From Drechslerella dactyloides (Eukaryota > Ascomycota > Orbiliomycetes > Orbiliales > Orbiliaceae): a stretch of DNA of 64,000 nt. The notes beneath the pieces are model-generated. The model ran no database searches and was not told where the DNA came from. It saw only the letters and a list, made by a program, of their open reading frames with translations. Each line of letters begins with the position of its first letter. Position 1 is the stretch's first letter. The stretch is from NCBI GenBank assembly GCA_020064725.1, contig JAGTWJ010000010.1, forward strand, positions 1,426,001 through 1,490,000, written 5' to 3'. The translations under genes were made by a program, and so were the position numbers. Shown in pieces: positions 1-11,927 of the stretch.

Positions 1-918
1 GCGCCTGGTTGAACAGCAGCTGCATCGAGCTCATGTTGAGCTTGCGGTGGTACGTGCCAATCCACACCGTGTACAAGCTGCTGGCGACGACGCCGGAGAA
101 GGCAAAGACGACGCCCGCGACCGACGTCACCTGCGTCGGCTTGCTCGGGTCCGGCAGGGTGTCGTAGTACGAGACGATCCCGACGCCGAAGCACACGGGG
201 ATGAGCGCGAGCGCGGCGTTGCGCGGGATGGACACGTGGTAGAAGACAAAGTTGATGCCCGCGACAAGTGGCGTGAGCAGAATCCGCGCGATCTGGTAAA
301 ACGTGATGCTCGAGTATGCGAGGGATAGATTCGGCAGGATGACGTTCAGACACATGGCGAAGGACAGCGGGGCGATTTCCAAGAACCCGGCTCGCCGGGG
401 CACGAAGAAGCCAAACATGGGCCGGGAGATGACGAAGAGGGTGGCCGTCGTGCAGAGGAAGTGGAAGGCGGCGAACGACGTCTGCATCTTCTTGAACGAG
501 GGGTCGTCAAAGATGGCTTTGTTCGTGAAGACCTGCGACGGACATCATCAACGGTTAGCAACGCTGTTCTCATGGTGGACAGCTCGCCGGCCACGCTGTG
601 GTCCAGCATGGCCCGTGACGCGGCTTTCGAGGTGGTTTTCCCCCACCGTCGTGGGAAAAACGTGTCGGCACGAGGGGAGAGTCAGGGGCCACGTACAATT
701 CCGATTGTCGCGAGCGTGTTTACCAACGTCCATATTAAAAAGGACGACGAACTACCGCTCGACGACTTGATCGCGCCGTCCTGGGCGGGGGCTACGGAGG
801 CAGCGGCCGGAGGTTCGGCGGTGCTCTTCTCGATGACATCCTCGTCGGCGTCGGTGTCCTTGAGCAGGGCTTTCTGAGCCTCGAGGTCGTGCTCGCGTTC
901 GTCGTCAGCGGGCGGCAT
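1..918 (-). CDS. TPT-family (SLC35E3-like) transporter, truncated at window edge
   Basis: Multi-pass transporter of the triose-phosphate/nucleotide-sugar superfamily, probably in a Golgi or ER membrane; the substrate cannot be read from the sequence. Two exons are seen: 918-697 (74 codons) and 532-1, with a GTACGT..CGCAG intron at 533-696; the reading frame leaves the window at position 1, so about 251 residues are visible. The N-terminus is hydrophilic and acidic (residues 1-50), then TM1 spans the splice junction (..LATIGIVFTNKAIF). Further hydrophobic segments follow, including LAYSSITFYQIARILLTPLV, a hallmark run of the family, and SSLYTVWIGTYHRKLN near the edge. SLC35E3 proteins are a little over 300 residues, so the last one or two helices are missing. 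Sly41-type members of the same superfamily cannot be excluded. Confidence 0.85.
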
Positions 919-3900
919 GATGGTGATGGCTGCGGGTGTTGCGGTAGGGTAAACGACAGTCGCAAGTGGGGCTCGGGGGTTTAGGTTAGGAAAAACAGTT
1001 CGTCGGAAGCAACTGGCCGGTTTTAACGAGCGGGTCTGCAGGCCGGTGGGATTCGATTCGCGGTGGTGATGTTAGCGCGGGATGATGAGGAGATGGTCGA
1101 GGTTAAGTGGGAAGGCAGGCTCGATCGAACGTTCGAAGGGTAAATACTGCTGCTGCTGCTGCGGTGGTGTCGAGACTAAGACCAAGCCAGGGGGTCAACG
1201 TTAATTAATCCGGGCCCGCCGCAGAACGGAGATGGCAACTGGACCGGCTGCACCGCTATCACTTGATCAGGGCCGACTGGCTCGAAGGTACGGTGAGCGA
1301 GAATGGACGGGGAAGCTGCAGGTGCAGGCAGGAATGCAATGGGATCGAGAGGCTGGCGTCCGCGTCGAGAGGGACGAAGGGAGAGGGAGAGGAATGGAGC
1401 TGAATACTGTATTCTCCCACTGCCACCACTGCTACAATTACCACTACTCCTACTACTACTCGGACGGTGCTGCAAATTGGCCGGCGTGTGCGACGGCACC
1501 GCCAGCCTGTGCGACTTCAACGTCAGCCAACACGTCCAGGTGTAGTCTCGGGGACGCAACCCTCCGAGCTTGGTCCAGGTGCGTGTCCACGCCGTCCGGC
1601 TGCATCTCGACAGCCTCGAGCATGTCATCTCGACTGTGGTTGGGCTTCCCGGTGCGCTGCATGCACACGCGGCACGGAGGAGACAAAGGAGACATGCGTG
1701 CTGCTGGACCCGTCATGTTGGGGCACGGCGACACGACCGAGATTTCAAATTCGATCCAATCGTATCGGCCTGATTGCAATGGGGCAACTGCACCATCCGC
1801 CCAGCTCCTGGTTTACGAGACAAGGCCAACCGGTTGTCCAACTTGGGCGTACGTCTGTCGAGCTCACCGGCGAGACTTCGTCCATACGACTTTCCGCTCT
1901 CCTGTACCTGCTCAGCTGCTTAGCTATCGACAAGTCAATTGACGGGTCGTGTTTACGTCCAGCTCGACCCTCGAATCGGATTCCCGAATCTGCACGACTC
2001 GGACGGGCATCACGCCCTTTTCTGCTCTGCACGAAATCGGCCGTGCGGGCAGGGCTGACGACGGCTCGGCGGTCTATATTCGGAATCCTGGCGTAAGCAC
2101 ACCGCCGGCCAATTGCAAACCGCCCAGTTGGATCGATCCGTGAATCGACCGGCATTCGACAATGGAACCAACTGCCCAGTGTCCACTCGCCGTTGGCCTG
2201 TCGCGTAATTGCACCCGTCCACGATACAATACATGTAACAGGCTACATATCACCACGCTGTTGTAGACACAATCCACTGATCAAGTGCATGCCATCCGAC
2301 CCATCGACAGGCACCGTGTCTCATCACCTCGACGGTATCTGCATGCCAGGACGTCGACCACGGCTTGCGTAATCCAATTTGCTCAGGATCCACTGACACC
2401 AGTATACCCGCGGTAGGCTGAACTGCAGTGCCCTATATAACCCAGCCCGCCGCCCCCCGTCCAACGATGCGTTTCAAGTGCAGCTATTTAACTTTTTTAA
2501 TCTTGCATTGCATAACTGCCCCCCATCTAGCTCTAACTATCGCCAGTCCGCTGTGATCCTGGCCTGCTGACTGTGCAGCCAGGCGGGTGTGCGCGCGCAC
2601 GCCGTCCGTATTATCGCGAATGTAACCATTGCATAAGGTTTCAAGCATAGTATTGCCTCGCGGCTGCTGTTTGCAAACGCTGCGCCGCGAACATGCATTG
2701 CATGGACCTGCCACTTGATGTGATATCTGTCAATCTGTCCATATGTATACAACTAATTATAAAAGCGACTGCATCGGAGGTTTTCAGTCGACGCGTCGAC
2801 GTTCATTGCAAGCCCAGTCGAGTCGGGTCAAATTCGATTTACTGCTCCCATATTGCAATTGATCTCGAGCAAACGAGTTTCCCATTGCACCTGCAATGCA
2901 CTCGGACGTCCGGACCCTTGTTCACTCAGGCGGCTGAAACAAACCGGCGAAATTTAAACCCTGGCGCTGGTACAACGGCGGACAGGGTATATTACGGACG
3001 GTACCACCTCACATTACGAGAACGACAGTCAGCCGCACGTAGTTAGCAGATGCAAATTTCGTTCAAAAAAATAAAATATAAAGATATCCACCGAACTCAT
3101 TCAAGATGGCCATGGCTAACGTCGACATGCATGGCGCTGTCTCCTTCCTATCACATGTATGTAAATATTAATATTATAAAGACATAATCCTAAGCCGGCC
3201 CATCGGTGCACGATGCATGCATGATATCAGGCTCCGTGTATTCGAGCAAGATTATTCTACCGAGCCATAGGTCTCCTCGCCACCGGATGCGTCCAAACAA
3301 GCCTTGGATCCGCCACTCGAGCCTAAGAAAGCTTAAAATCGTCGTTCGTAGTGCTGCCGCTAACAGGAATGATAACTCGAGATTCATGCAATGCGCGCCC
3401 ACCGTTCGAGAACCACGGCGGAGAGAATCGAATTCTGTTTCTCCCACCAAGTACTTGAGTAATTAGCTATCTAGGATGGCAACGTTAACAGCGGTCGAGG
3501 GCGTTAACAGTGCATTTGCGGCGTATGAGAGGAGTTGCGAGGTAACAAGTCTCGAGCGGACTGGGTCAGTTCAGCTGGTTTGACACTACTGCCGCATATC
3601 TGCGAGGTCGGCTGTGGCTGCTCGGATTAGTATTGCAGGTGGCTGCACCACCTCATCGGGGTGTAAACTATCGCAAATAAAGCCACTGCTTCCGGAGCTG
3701 GCTTTTCGAAGGTTCGCGAATTCGAACTAGCTTGTGTACCAGCCACCGTTGCTCGATCGTATACGCGAAGCGCAAATATACGCACCTACATCGACGCTAC
3801 TGTAAATTAATATCAATACTGTGATCGTTGAGGAACCCATATTTGCTTTTGGGTCCAATCTGCACACCCACGGACTCGTGATAGTCCGTGGGGGCTTGTT

Positions 3901-4528
3901 CCATCGTAGCTGTTCCGGTTAGAAACTTGAATATCCACGAAATCCTAAGACTAGCTAGTTCAGCCTCAATTAGCTGTTGCATTCACCATTCCACAATCGA
4001 GATGCAGCTCGACGTCCGTCTCGTGAACGTGAACCACCCTGCTGCAAACCCACCGTGTCAAGGAAGGGTTTACGAGACCAGCCGACCGGAACATTAGCAT
4101 TGAGAGCAACGTACGTGTACGTATGTATACGCGTAAACATTAGACATCTGGAAAAATGCCCACACGCAACACTTTACCTCCTACACGCCTACCACCGACG
4201 GCCTGAAAACGCCAAATCAAAGCATAAGTGACACCAGCACGCGTAGCTCGCCTTGCATTGTACCCCTTCGCGCCCTTTCGCCATCTCCACAACTTGCGGG
4301 TACGATGGCAGTACGTTATCGGTGTGGGTAGCCGGGTGCTGGACACCTGCATGCGCGGGTCGGTGGGGCCGAGCCGACGTAAGTTAATATAATATCATAT
4401 CAATATCCAACTTTCGGCCCTTCGTCGCGGCAGGCGGACAAAACTATATATATAGCTAGTACATATTCCATACCTGCAACGTGATCTGCGCTGAAGCTGG
4501 CTCCACATTGGTGTATCATAGTAAGATG
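919..4528. other. intergenic, no supported gene
   Basis: No reading frame here shows a domain, signal peptide or plausible splice pattern. Open frames of 150-236 codons near 1176-2096 are arginine/serine-rich on both strands and look like GC-driven noise. A (CTG)n run lies near 1148. Only scattered short palindromes and TATA-like tracts are visible. Confidence 0.6.
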
Positions 4529-4530
4529 TA

Positions 4531-4675
4531 CTGTAGGGGGGAAATGCGTTTTTTCAAGACTCTTTTACGCTTGGAAGACTCGAAATTTCGCCTTAAAGAC
4601 GCTGTCAAACTGTGTTATTAGTCCGCATGTTGGATTATAGGCGTCCCAGAAGACACGCGCGCATTTCCCCTATGG
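4531..4675. mobile_element. MITE-like element with terminal inverted repeats
   Basis: About 145 bp flanked on both sides by TA (4529-4530 and 4676-4677). The left end reads CTGTAGGGGGGAAATGCG; the reverse complement of the right end reads CCATAGGGGAAATGCG, so the arms match apart from two substitutions and a two-base indel. There is no coding capacity. TA flanks and 16-18 bp terminal inverted repeats are what non-autonomous Tc1/mariner-class (pogo/Fot1-like) elements look like. A second copy was not found in the window, so the call rests on structure alone. Confidence 0.5.
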
Positions 4676-7304
4676 TATTTTGGCAAATGTAGTGATACTA
4701 TGTATTCATCGGACGCAGATGCTCCGGTCATCTTGGGTACCGTACGTTTGGCCGGTTCGACTTGATCGTGTCTTATGGATATATATAACTAGACTGAAGC
4801 GTAGCGTAGCGTTCAACCAGGTCGATATACTGGCGACTGTTCGAATTAACATTGTCCACGCGCGACAGGTATCGCAAAATATCGGTGTTATCGCACCATA
4901 TTATGGCGTAGGACACTTTATAGTTAACCCCACTGGCCGGAGGCTGGTGGTCCGATTCATGACAACGCTGAATGCCAATACATCATGCCTGTTGTATCTA
5001 TTGAATCCGTCACTGTCACTTCGAGAAAACGTGACATAAAATTTAAAGAGATACTGAGTAATGAATTATGACCATCGACTGCATGATACTGGTAGCGTAC
5101 ACCAGGCGCTCCATAATACAGACAAACGTTAGTGTTAACTTCTACCAAACATGGCTTTGACCTTCGCGGGCCAAAGGAAGGCGTCTAGTTTGCGCGACAT
5201 TTCAGCATTGACCGAAACTTCGGAAAGAAAGCCTTACAAAACTGATCAAGTTGGCTTATATATATGGCAGTATCGCACATAGGCCCATAGGGACTAGCTC
5301 CTTCGCTCATGCTTATCACGATTTATAATAGTAGATCTCCTACGGGTCACCGGGTATATGTGTCCTTTAACACAGTCAATATTTATTGCCGTGATATAAT
5401 CCGGCATTCGCATGTAGATCAGGCAGGGTATATATAGCGCCTGCCAGACCCGTGGGCTGCGGTGTCGGGTGGGCTGGGCAGGTGCGTATAGGTGTGGATT
5501 GGAAAAATTCAAGCAAAAATGCAATGCCCAACGGTACAATGTTTCGCCACAGATGTGAAACGAACCTATAGAGCGTCGACGTATGGATAACTACCTACGT
5601 GGCGGGGAATAAGCTTATATTTATAAAATCCTCGGCGGCAGATTTACTTCCGCCAAGCTCGAGCGCCCGTGCACGTGGCCATTTTGGTTCCCGGACGTCG
5701 ACGTCTACGAGGTTACCTATCGCGAGGATTGGATGTATGTGTATACTATAGGCTGGACTCGGCATAACTATAGATCTACTGCTACGGCTAATATACGCTA
5801 GGAGTCTGCGGATATATATAATTGTCTTTGATAAGATCATGTACCGTACCTGTATGACCGAGTCTGACACCATTTGAATCCACAGTCTCGTGAAATACTA
5901 TTACTATTTTATACGCCTTCCGGCCGATAATACGGTACCATAGCTGTACTATTAGCCTGATAAACCAATTATATCAGTCCACCCGTTCTTCCGGCAGGGC
6001 AGATACGCATATTCCTAGACAATTACCACAGCAATAAAATACTCCTGGAGTACTTATATAAAATACTTAGCATGCAGCACTTTGTGAGATCTGGAGCTTT
6101 GAGGTCAAAAAATTCCAGCCAATGGCCTTGAGCTGATCGTCGGACGTTAGCCACGTTAGCCAGGTACCATTTCTTCACAACCCTTTAGAACTTTAGCCCA
6201 AACGGTCCCCACGTTAAGTAGCGCTAGCATGCAGGCTCCATGTTCAAGATTTTGTCTGAAAACCCACGTGTGATGTCAACATTGCATTTTCCCGCCGCGA
6301 CGATCAACAGATTGCGATCGATCGCTTCGATCTCAACGGCTGCAGCGCTGGCCGGGGTGCACTATTAATATTAAGTAATGAATATTCGGTCTCAGTGCAA
6401 TGCCGGCCGTGGTACTATGCTTATTGTTAGGGGAAGTATATGTACTTCGAGTCCTGGTGGTATCGATAACGAGCCGGGAGATGGACGGATCTGCACACAC
6501 GGCAATCGATCGATCGTGATCGGCCGTAACGGTTGTAGTATGATAATTGTATTGTGTTAATTGTACCTGGCGTTACTCCACGTGTCAACTTGCCCTAGAT
6601 CGGGTGAATGCACAATCTAGACATGAATATTCGAACGATCAATTCGTATAACGAGTTCGGGTACGGTATGGCCTGACGTCGATGTGTAGAGGTAGCTATC
6701 GGCATCAGTAGGTGGATGGTGGTACATCTACGTATACTCGCAATTGATGTCGTGCAGAAGGTGTAAGATGTTGACTGGACTTCGGAGCTTCTACTAGACT
6801 TGATGACCGGCAAAGTGGATTGTCGTGATGGGGTTTACGTTGTTGCGCAATTGCGTTGGTGGTTGCTTGCGCGCGCTTGCCGTGAATGAAGATTTTCGAA
6901 TACACTTCGCAGGCCGAAGGAAGGCCGGTGGCTTGCGAGACAACTGTCCATAGTTTACCTACCAAGGTAAAATTTACAGCTGTCTAGCTACAGTTGCACC
7001 GGCGCGCAGGTTGCAATTGTCTCTCGTAGACCAAACCAAACGTTAACGCACACACGGCACGGAGAATGCGTCTACGTGGTCACTAGCCTCGCGGCCTCGA
7101 GACCATGTGGTTACATGCTTCTCAGAACACGCAGTTGCATGCACAGGATCGATCGATCCTCGAGCTCAATAGCGTACTAGTGTAATCCTAGTCACGATAC
7201 GTGTATCTAATATCGCTCAAAACAATAATGGACGCATCGGTCCGATTGAACAATCGGTTCGATTCGACGTCCTTCGTGTTGCTTTCAACATTCCTTGGCG
7301 TTGC

Positions 7305-7318
7305 GTGTGACGTCACAC
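7305..7318. promoter_or_regulatory. perfect CRE-type palindrome
   Basis: GTGTGACGTCACAC is a 14-bp perfect palindrome around TGACGTCA, the consensus bound by ATF/CREB-type bZIP factors. It lies almost 2 kb from the nearest supported gene (the Grg1-like gene at 9271), so a role is uncertain. Confidence 0.35.
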
Positions 7319-8876
7319 AGCCCGCGTCGAGTTGCTTGGCTGCGGAAAGGCCCGACGCAAAAACTCAAATACGTGCGCGGATTCCACAACGGATTCGGGG
7401 GGTCGCAAGATGCAAGCGGTGTGCAAAATTGCGGTAATTAATATTGCTGGCCGAGCTGGAATCATATCGCTCACCCGGCCGTAGCTAGCTTGGTAAATTA
7501 ATGCGCATCGGTCACATTCCGTGCCAGCTGGAGTGCGTTATCGCTGGAGTTATCAAGAACAGAAGCGAGCTGGGGACTAATAATATAAATTATAAACTTT
7601 GTGGCTAAAACTGGCGAATTGGAAGCGATGCCTTGCTTGGAATGCTGCTGTTCGGGATGGTACAATGCGTAGACGTAAGACGCATCGACAGCCGGCTTGC
7701 TATCTTCGACATGTACATGTCCACGTGTTAAATTCCATTATGCAGTGTCGAGCAAGAAACGACGAGAAGAGTCGATGCAAGTTGAACATCTCGGCTGAAA
7801 CTTGTAAAATTCTTTCACAAGCCTGCAAGAGCTCATGCGACTGACTACCTTGCTTTTCGAGCGGAGCCTTCCCGGCGCGGACACATGCAAGCATGCGGTG
7901 CAAGTTTCCGTGTGTTCTAGTACCCATCTGTCCGACGAAGTGTCGTCATTGAATGGAAACTGTACAGTCTAGACTGGAACTGACAGCCTGGCTAGCAGCG
8001 GGGATCGCGATCCGGGATACAGATCGCGAGATGCAGCCGTCGCGTCGTGTCACGAGCAACTAAGCTTAAACTCCGCTTCTATTATTTCCAAGGATTATTA
8101 CTATTACAATTGTTACAAATGCATGCATGCAGTCGGGGAATGAATGATTCAAGGCAGAAGGATACGGATGATGTCAGTAGATGGCCAGATACGGGCGGGT
8201 GCAGACGGCACTGGTGGTAGCTGGAGGTTCCCGAGAGAGCTCGGATGTCTCCACGATCGAGGAACAGCGCAGAATCGAGGCTTTCGGGTGAGGTTTTCCC
8301 CAGCACGTATGTACTTGTACTTGTATGGGTGCGGGGCTAGGCTTGATGCATGCGTGCATGCATGTAGTTGCAGGCCTCGCTAGACAAGGCTCTTGCAAGG
8401 GGTGCAGGATGGAGACAAGGGCGGGCCGTTGATCTGCCGCCCCATCGGATGCTCGAGGGGCAATCGGAGAATCGTTCGTGCCCTGCTGCACCGTGAAGGA
8501 TTCGACTCGCATGGTTGATACTGCATTGCAGTCGGTCGTGGCCGATGGATGCACGTTCGAACGTTCATGTTTGTGGTGATCAGGGACGGCTGGACATCCA
8601 CGTCCGAGCACTGAGCACAAGCTCAGCTCAGCTCATAGGCTGGCCGTTGATCGAGCTACGCGTACTACGTACTAACGTATGGCCACCGGTGTCAGATGCG
8701 AAGAGAAAACTTAGCTGTGTGAGGAGTGCAATCGTTGGTGGACCTCGGTTGAAGCTTGATATTACGCAATGACCAACTGGAGGAGACGACATCGAGGAGA
8801 TTAGCTGTTGCTCTCTCCGCAAAGTCGCACCGGATGTGTGGACAGCCAGCCAAACAGAGCTGCATACGTCAGGCCG

Positions 8877-8882
8877 GCGGGG
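8877..8882 (+). promoter_or_regulatory. candidate CreA/CRE1 site
   Basis: GCGGGG fits the SYGGRG consensus of the carbon-catabolite repressor CreA/CRE1 and lies about 390 bp upstream of the Grg1-like start codon. The motif is short and common, so it is supportive only because the downstream protein resembles a glucose-repressible family. Confidence 0.3.
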
Positions 8883-8976
8883 GTTCCTTGGAAGCGCGAC
8901 CGCCCGCAGAATACGCCAGCATGCGGTCATTCTTGGCGGCCGAATTGGGCGGGAACGGCCGCGCGGGTAGCACTGC

Positions 8977-8988
8977 GGTGACGTCACC
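8977..8988. promoter_or_regulatory. CRE palindrome upstream of Grg1-like gene
   Basis: GGTGACGTCACC is a 12-bp perfect palindrome containing TGACGTCA, about 280 bp upstream of the ATG at 9271. A half-variant TGACGTAA follows at 9050-9057. Both fit bZIP (ATF/CREB-type) stress regulators. A functional role is inference. Confidence 0.45.
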
Positions 8989-9118
8989 CGTGGCCGACTG
9001 CCGCCACAACGCATTTTGGAGGGACAGCGAGTCGGCCAGCCTGGATTATTGACGTAATATACTCGCCCGCAGAACAAAGAGCCTGTGGTTGGCGCCGAAA
9101 GCAGCCCGCCCGCTCCTC

Positions 9119-9126
9119 TATATAAG
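9119..9126 (+). promoter_or_regulatory. TATA box of Grg1-like gene
   Basis: TATATAAG lies 145 bp upstream of the start codon. It is followed by a CT-rich stretch (9140-9175) and a CA-rich leader, the layout of a strongly expressed fungal gene. Confidence 0.6.
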
Positions 9127-9270
9127 GGCCTCCGACCCCCCTTCTCCAACTGACTTTCTCTCTCCCTCCTCCATCACACACACAATCAAGCAATCGAACA
9201 ATCAATCCAATCTCAAACACTGCTATTACTATATCTTCAAACGTTTTAACGTTCAAAACAATCAATCAAC

Positions 9271-9604
9271 ATGTCTGCTCCCAACGTTGACAAGCCGAAT
9301 GAGGGCATCGTCGGCCAGATGGCCAACTCGGTCAAGAACACCGCCAACTACGTCTCCGACACCCTTCAGGGCAAGGTATGCATATCATCTTCTCGTTCTC
9401 CATTGGCATCTACAATATGCTAACGGGTTATTTCCACAGGCCTCTGAAGCCTCCAAGGAGGGTAACAAGGAGCAGGCCAAGGGCAAAGTTCCCGGAAAGG
9501 ACTCCCTGTCCGACCGTGTCTCTGGCGGTCTGAACGCTGCCGGCGACAAGCTCGACCAGCACACCTATGAATCGTCGGCGAAAGCCAATAAAGAGGGCAT
9601 CTAA
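9271..9604 (+). CDS. Grg1/ccg-1-like glucose-repressible small protein
   Basis: Small hydrophilic protein of 89 residues from two exons, 9271-9375 and 9440-9604, with a 64-bp intron (GTATGC..CACAG). It begins MSAPNVDKPNEGIVGQMANS and carries the features of the Neurospora Grg1/Ccg-1 family: NTANYVSDTLQ near the start, an EASKEGNKEQAKGK repeat-like middle and LSDRVSGGLNAAGDKLDQ, matching the family pattern of a short amphipathic, Lys/Ala/Glu-rich protein with a conserved RVSAAGDA-like core. Family members are abundant transcripts induced by glucose starvation, stress and the clock; the molecular role is unknown. The N-terminus is longer than the 71-residue Neurospora protein. The start is supported by AACATG context, the TATA box and the CT-rich leader. 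Confidence 0.8.
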
Positions 9605-10799
9605 GCCCGTTCGCACATCTACCACCCGCTGCAACTATCTTATCTCTTCCTCGACTTGACTTTCGAAACGATACCCCGTTTTCACGTGCCGCTCATATCT
9701 GACCTGACGGATGGAGAGGGTGGTCTGTTACCTGTTTTCTCTTGATTTGTCTTCTCCGAATTCAAATTCAGACACGTCGACGGAAGTGGTACATGGTCGG
9801 TAGTGGATAGTGTGCGCTTATACTTTTTTTTTTGTTACGATACGATACGGTAGTTTTATCCTTTTTTTTTTTATTACATTCGTTCGTTCTTGATTATCGG
9901 GGCGTGAGGTTCCATAACTTGGATGGATGGATTGGGCGCTACTTTTTACTTCTCTCTACTGTCGTTCATGAAGGAGGAGAAGGAGGATCCTCGCCTGTAC
10001 TTTAGCTTAGTCGGGTGGTTAGATACTGTTTATAATCAATAGACAGATTCTCAGCGTCGCAAACATATCTCTCATCGTAAATCATTCTAAATCGTAAACT
10101 CTCCTAGCAATTGGGATCTCACGTTATCACGAGCAGACATTGCAAAACACAGAGTGGAGTCAATGATGAAATTATCTTGACAGATCCGCGATTTTGACAG
10201 GTAACGTGCCGATAGATTTGAGATCGTCGGCATGTGAAAAGACCGCTATGAGGGGTACTCACTTAGATATGACGTTCTTGACGTCGACTGACGTCGTCGC
10301 AGGATCCCTGTTACAGTACTAGACTAACCGCGTTGAGTGTTTGGTTTCGAACAGCCGACTGGCTGCGTGTCGACGAATCAGGCAGCGGCAGGTGGGGCGC
10401 GGGGTTCAAACTGCAGGTCTCCATTTCGGCTACCCTGGTGGTCAGAGTAGCAGGCCGTGGGTTTGAAGTTTACTTTTCGGTTCGCTGCTGATGGTGGGGC
10501 TGGAGCTTCGCGCCTCAGATTCTCATTTCACTGGGGTATGAGGTATCAAACTCTCAAGCTCCCATTGCATCCTCAATGCATTGAGCTGGACATCCGCATT
10601 GTACTCGACGGTGATGCCACAGTATACAGTCCACCGTTCGACTGTCACATAACACCACGGGTACTTCGCCTACATACGTCGTCCACAAAGTCATATTTCA
10701 ACTCATGACCGGTCGACCCCCCTACCCTGAAACTTGTATCACAAAGTCGACTGAACAATATATAACCTCACTACCATATCCAACGCCCACATCAACACC
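9605..10799. other. 3' region and intergenic spacer
   Basis: T-rich tracts at 9823-9833 and 9860-9870 lie in the likely 3' UTR of the Grg1-like gene. The rest shows no supported frame. Confidence 0.5.
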
Positions 10800-11927
10800 A
10801 TGGCGGACGACAGCGTCTCGATCGACTTGGACGCCGTGCTAGAGTACATGGTCACCGTCGCCAAGCTTGCGGGCACGATGATCCTCGCAGCGCGCCCCTC
10901 AGCGGAGGCGGCGGGGACGAAGAAGAATTCGACGGATCTGGTAACGGAGACGGACCGGGCGGTTGAGAAGGCGGTGTTTGAGAGGTTGCGGGAGGGGTAC
11001 CCGAGTTTTGAGTACGCCACCTTATAGCTGCATGTCCCTGCACCCCACGCAGTCCAGCGCCGGGTCTCGAAGCTACCCACCTACGTCGCGCCTGATGCGG
11101 TGCATACGTGCATCAACCTGGCTATAAATATCATGCCCGTATAGTCGTAATGTCGATTGAGTTCTTCACCTACTTACCAACGTGTATCAATGTACAGATT
11201 CGTGGGCGAGGAGACGTACACCCCCGGCACCCGCCTCTCCGCCTCCCCAACCTTCATCGTAGACCCGATCGATGGCACCACAAACTTCGTCCACAGCAAC
11301 CCATACGTCAGCATCTCCATCGGCCTATCCATCGCCCGCGAACCCGTCGCCGGCGTCGTCTACAATCCGTTTACCGGCCATCTATTCTCAGCCGCTCGCA
11401 ACCGCGGCGCACACCTCACCTCGCCTACACACGGTCGCGTACCGCTACCAATGGGACCTGGACTCCCACGTACAGGTGGGAGCGTGGACGTGGACCCGCT
11501 GACGGCGCTGGATAAGTGTCTGGTGATAGTGGAATGGGGTTCCGAACGCACGGGTAACGACTATGACGTCAAGCTCCGCACCTTCCGCAATTTGACAGCG
11601 GCCAAGGCCGACGGCGGGGCGATGGTGCACGGGCTGCGATCTTTCGGTTCCGCGGCGCTGAATCTGTGCGCGGTGGCGGCGGGGTGGGCTGATCTGTCGT
11701 GGGAAAGCGGGTGTTGGGCATGGGATTTGTGCGCCGGGTGGGTTATCGTCACGGAGGCCGGCGGGAGGATTGTTGATGCGAATCCTAGGCGGTGGGAGGT
11801 TGGCCTTGAGGAGCGGCGGTGTCTGGCTGTTAGAGCGGGGGACGGGTGGAAGGGTGTCGTGGAGGAGTTTTGGGGGTGTGTGGAGGGGAGGCTGCAGGCT
11901 GGCGAGGAGATGCGGGTGGAGGGGTAG
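10800..11927 (+). CDS. inositol monophosphatase family protein
   Basis: Mg2+-dependent phosphatase of the IMPase fold, expected to hydrolyse inositol monophosphates or a related sugar phosphate in the cytosol. Two exons, 10800-11011 and 11198-11927, join as TTT GA|A TTC (FEFVGEE), giving 313 residues; the 186-bp intron is long for this window. All metal and substrate motifs are present: DLVTETDRAVEKAVF in exon 1, GEE at 74-76, DPIDGTTNFVH from residue 93 (Asp93, Asp96, Thr98) and WDLCAGWVIVTEAGG with Asp247. Length is typical (270-320). In fungi the same family includes the quinate-cluster protein QutG/Qa-X, but no quinate genes lie nearby, so a plain inositol phosphatase is preferred. The cap is a tidy ATG after a CACC context. 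Confidence 0.9.

Larger units (their letters stand above)
4678..8970. other. intergenic, no supported gene
   Basis: Moderately AT-rich, with many TATATA tracts and short palindromes (GCATGC, GATCGATC). No frame is recognisable. A perfect 14-bp palindrome GTGTGACGTCACAC lies at 7305-7318. Some open frames at 8100-8770 are arginine- and cysteine-rich noise. Confidence 0.6.

Noticed and set aside
1176..2155. Overlapping open frames of 136-236 codons on both strands
   Set aside because: Arg/Ser/Pro-rich translations, simultaneously open in several frames, no domains or splice signals; GC-driven noise.
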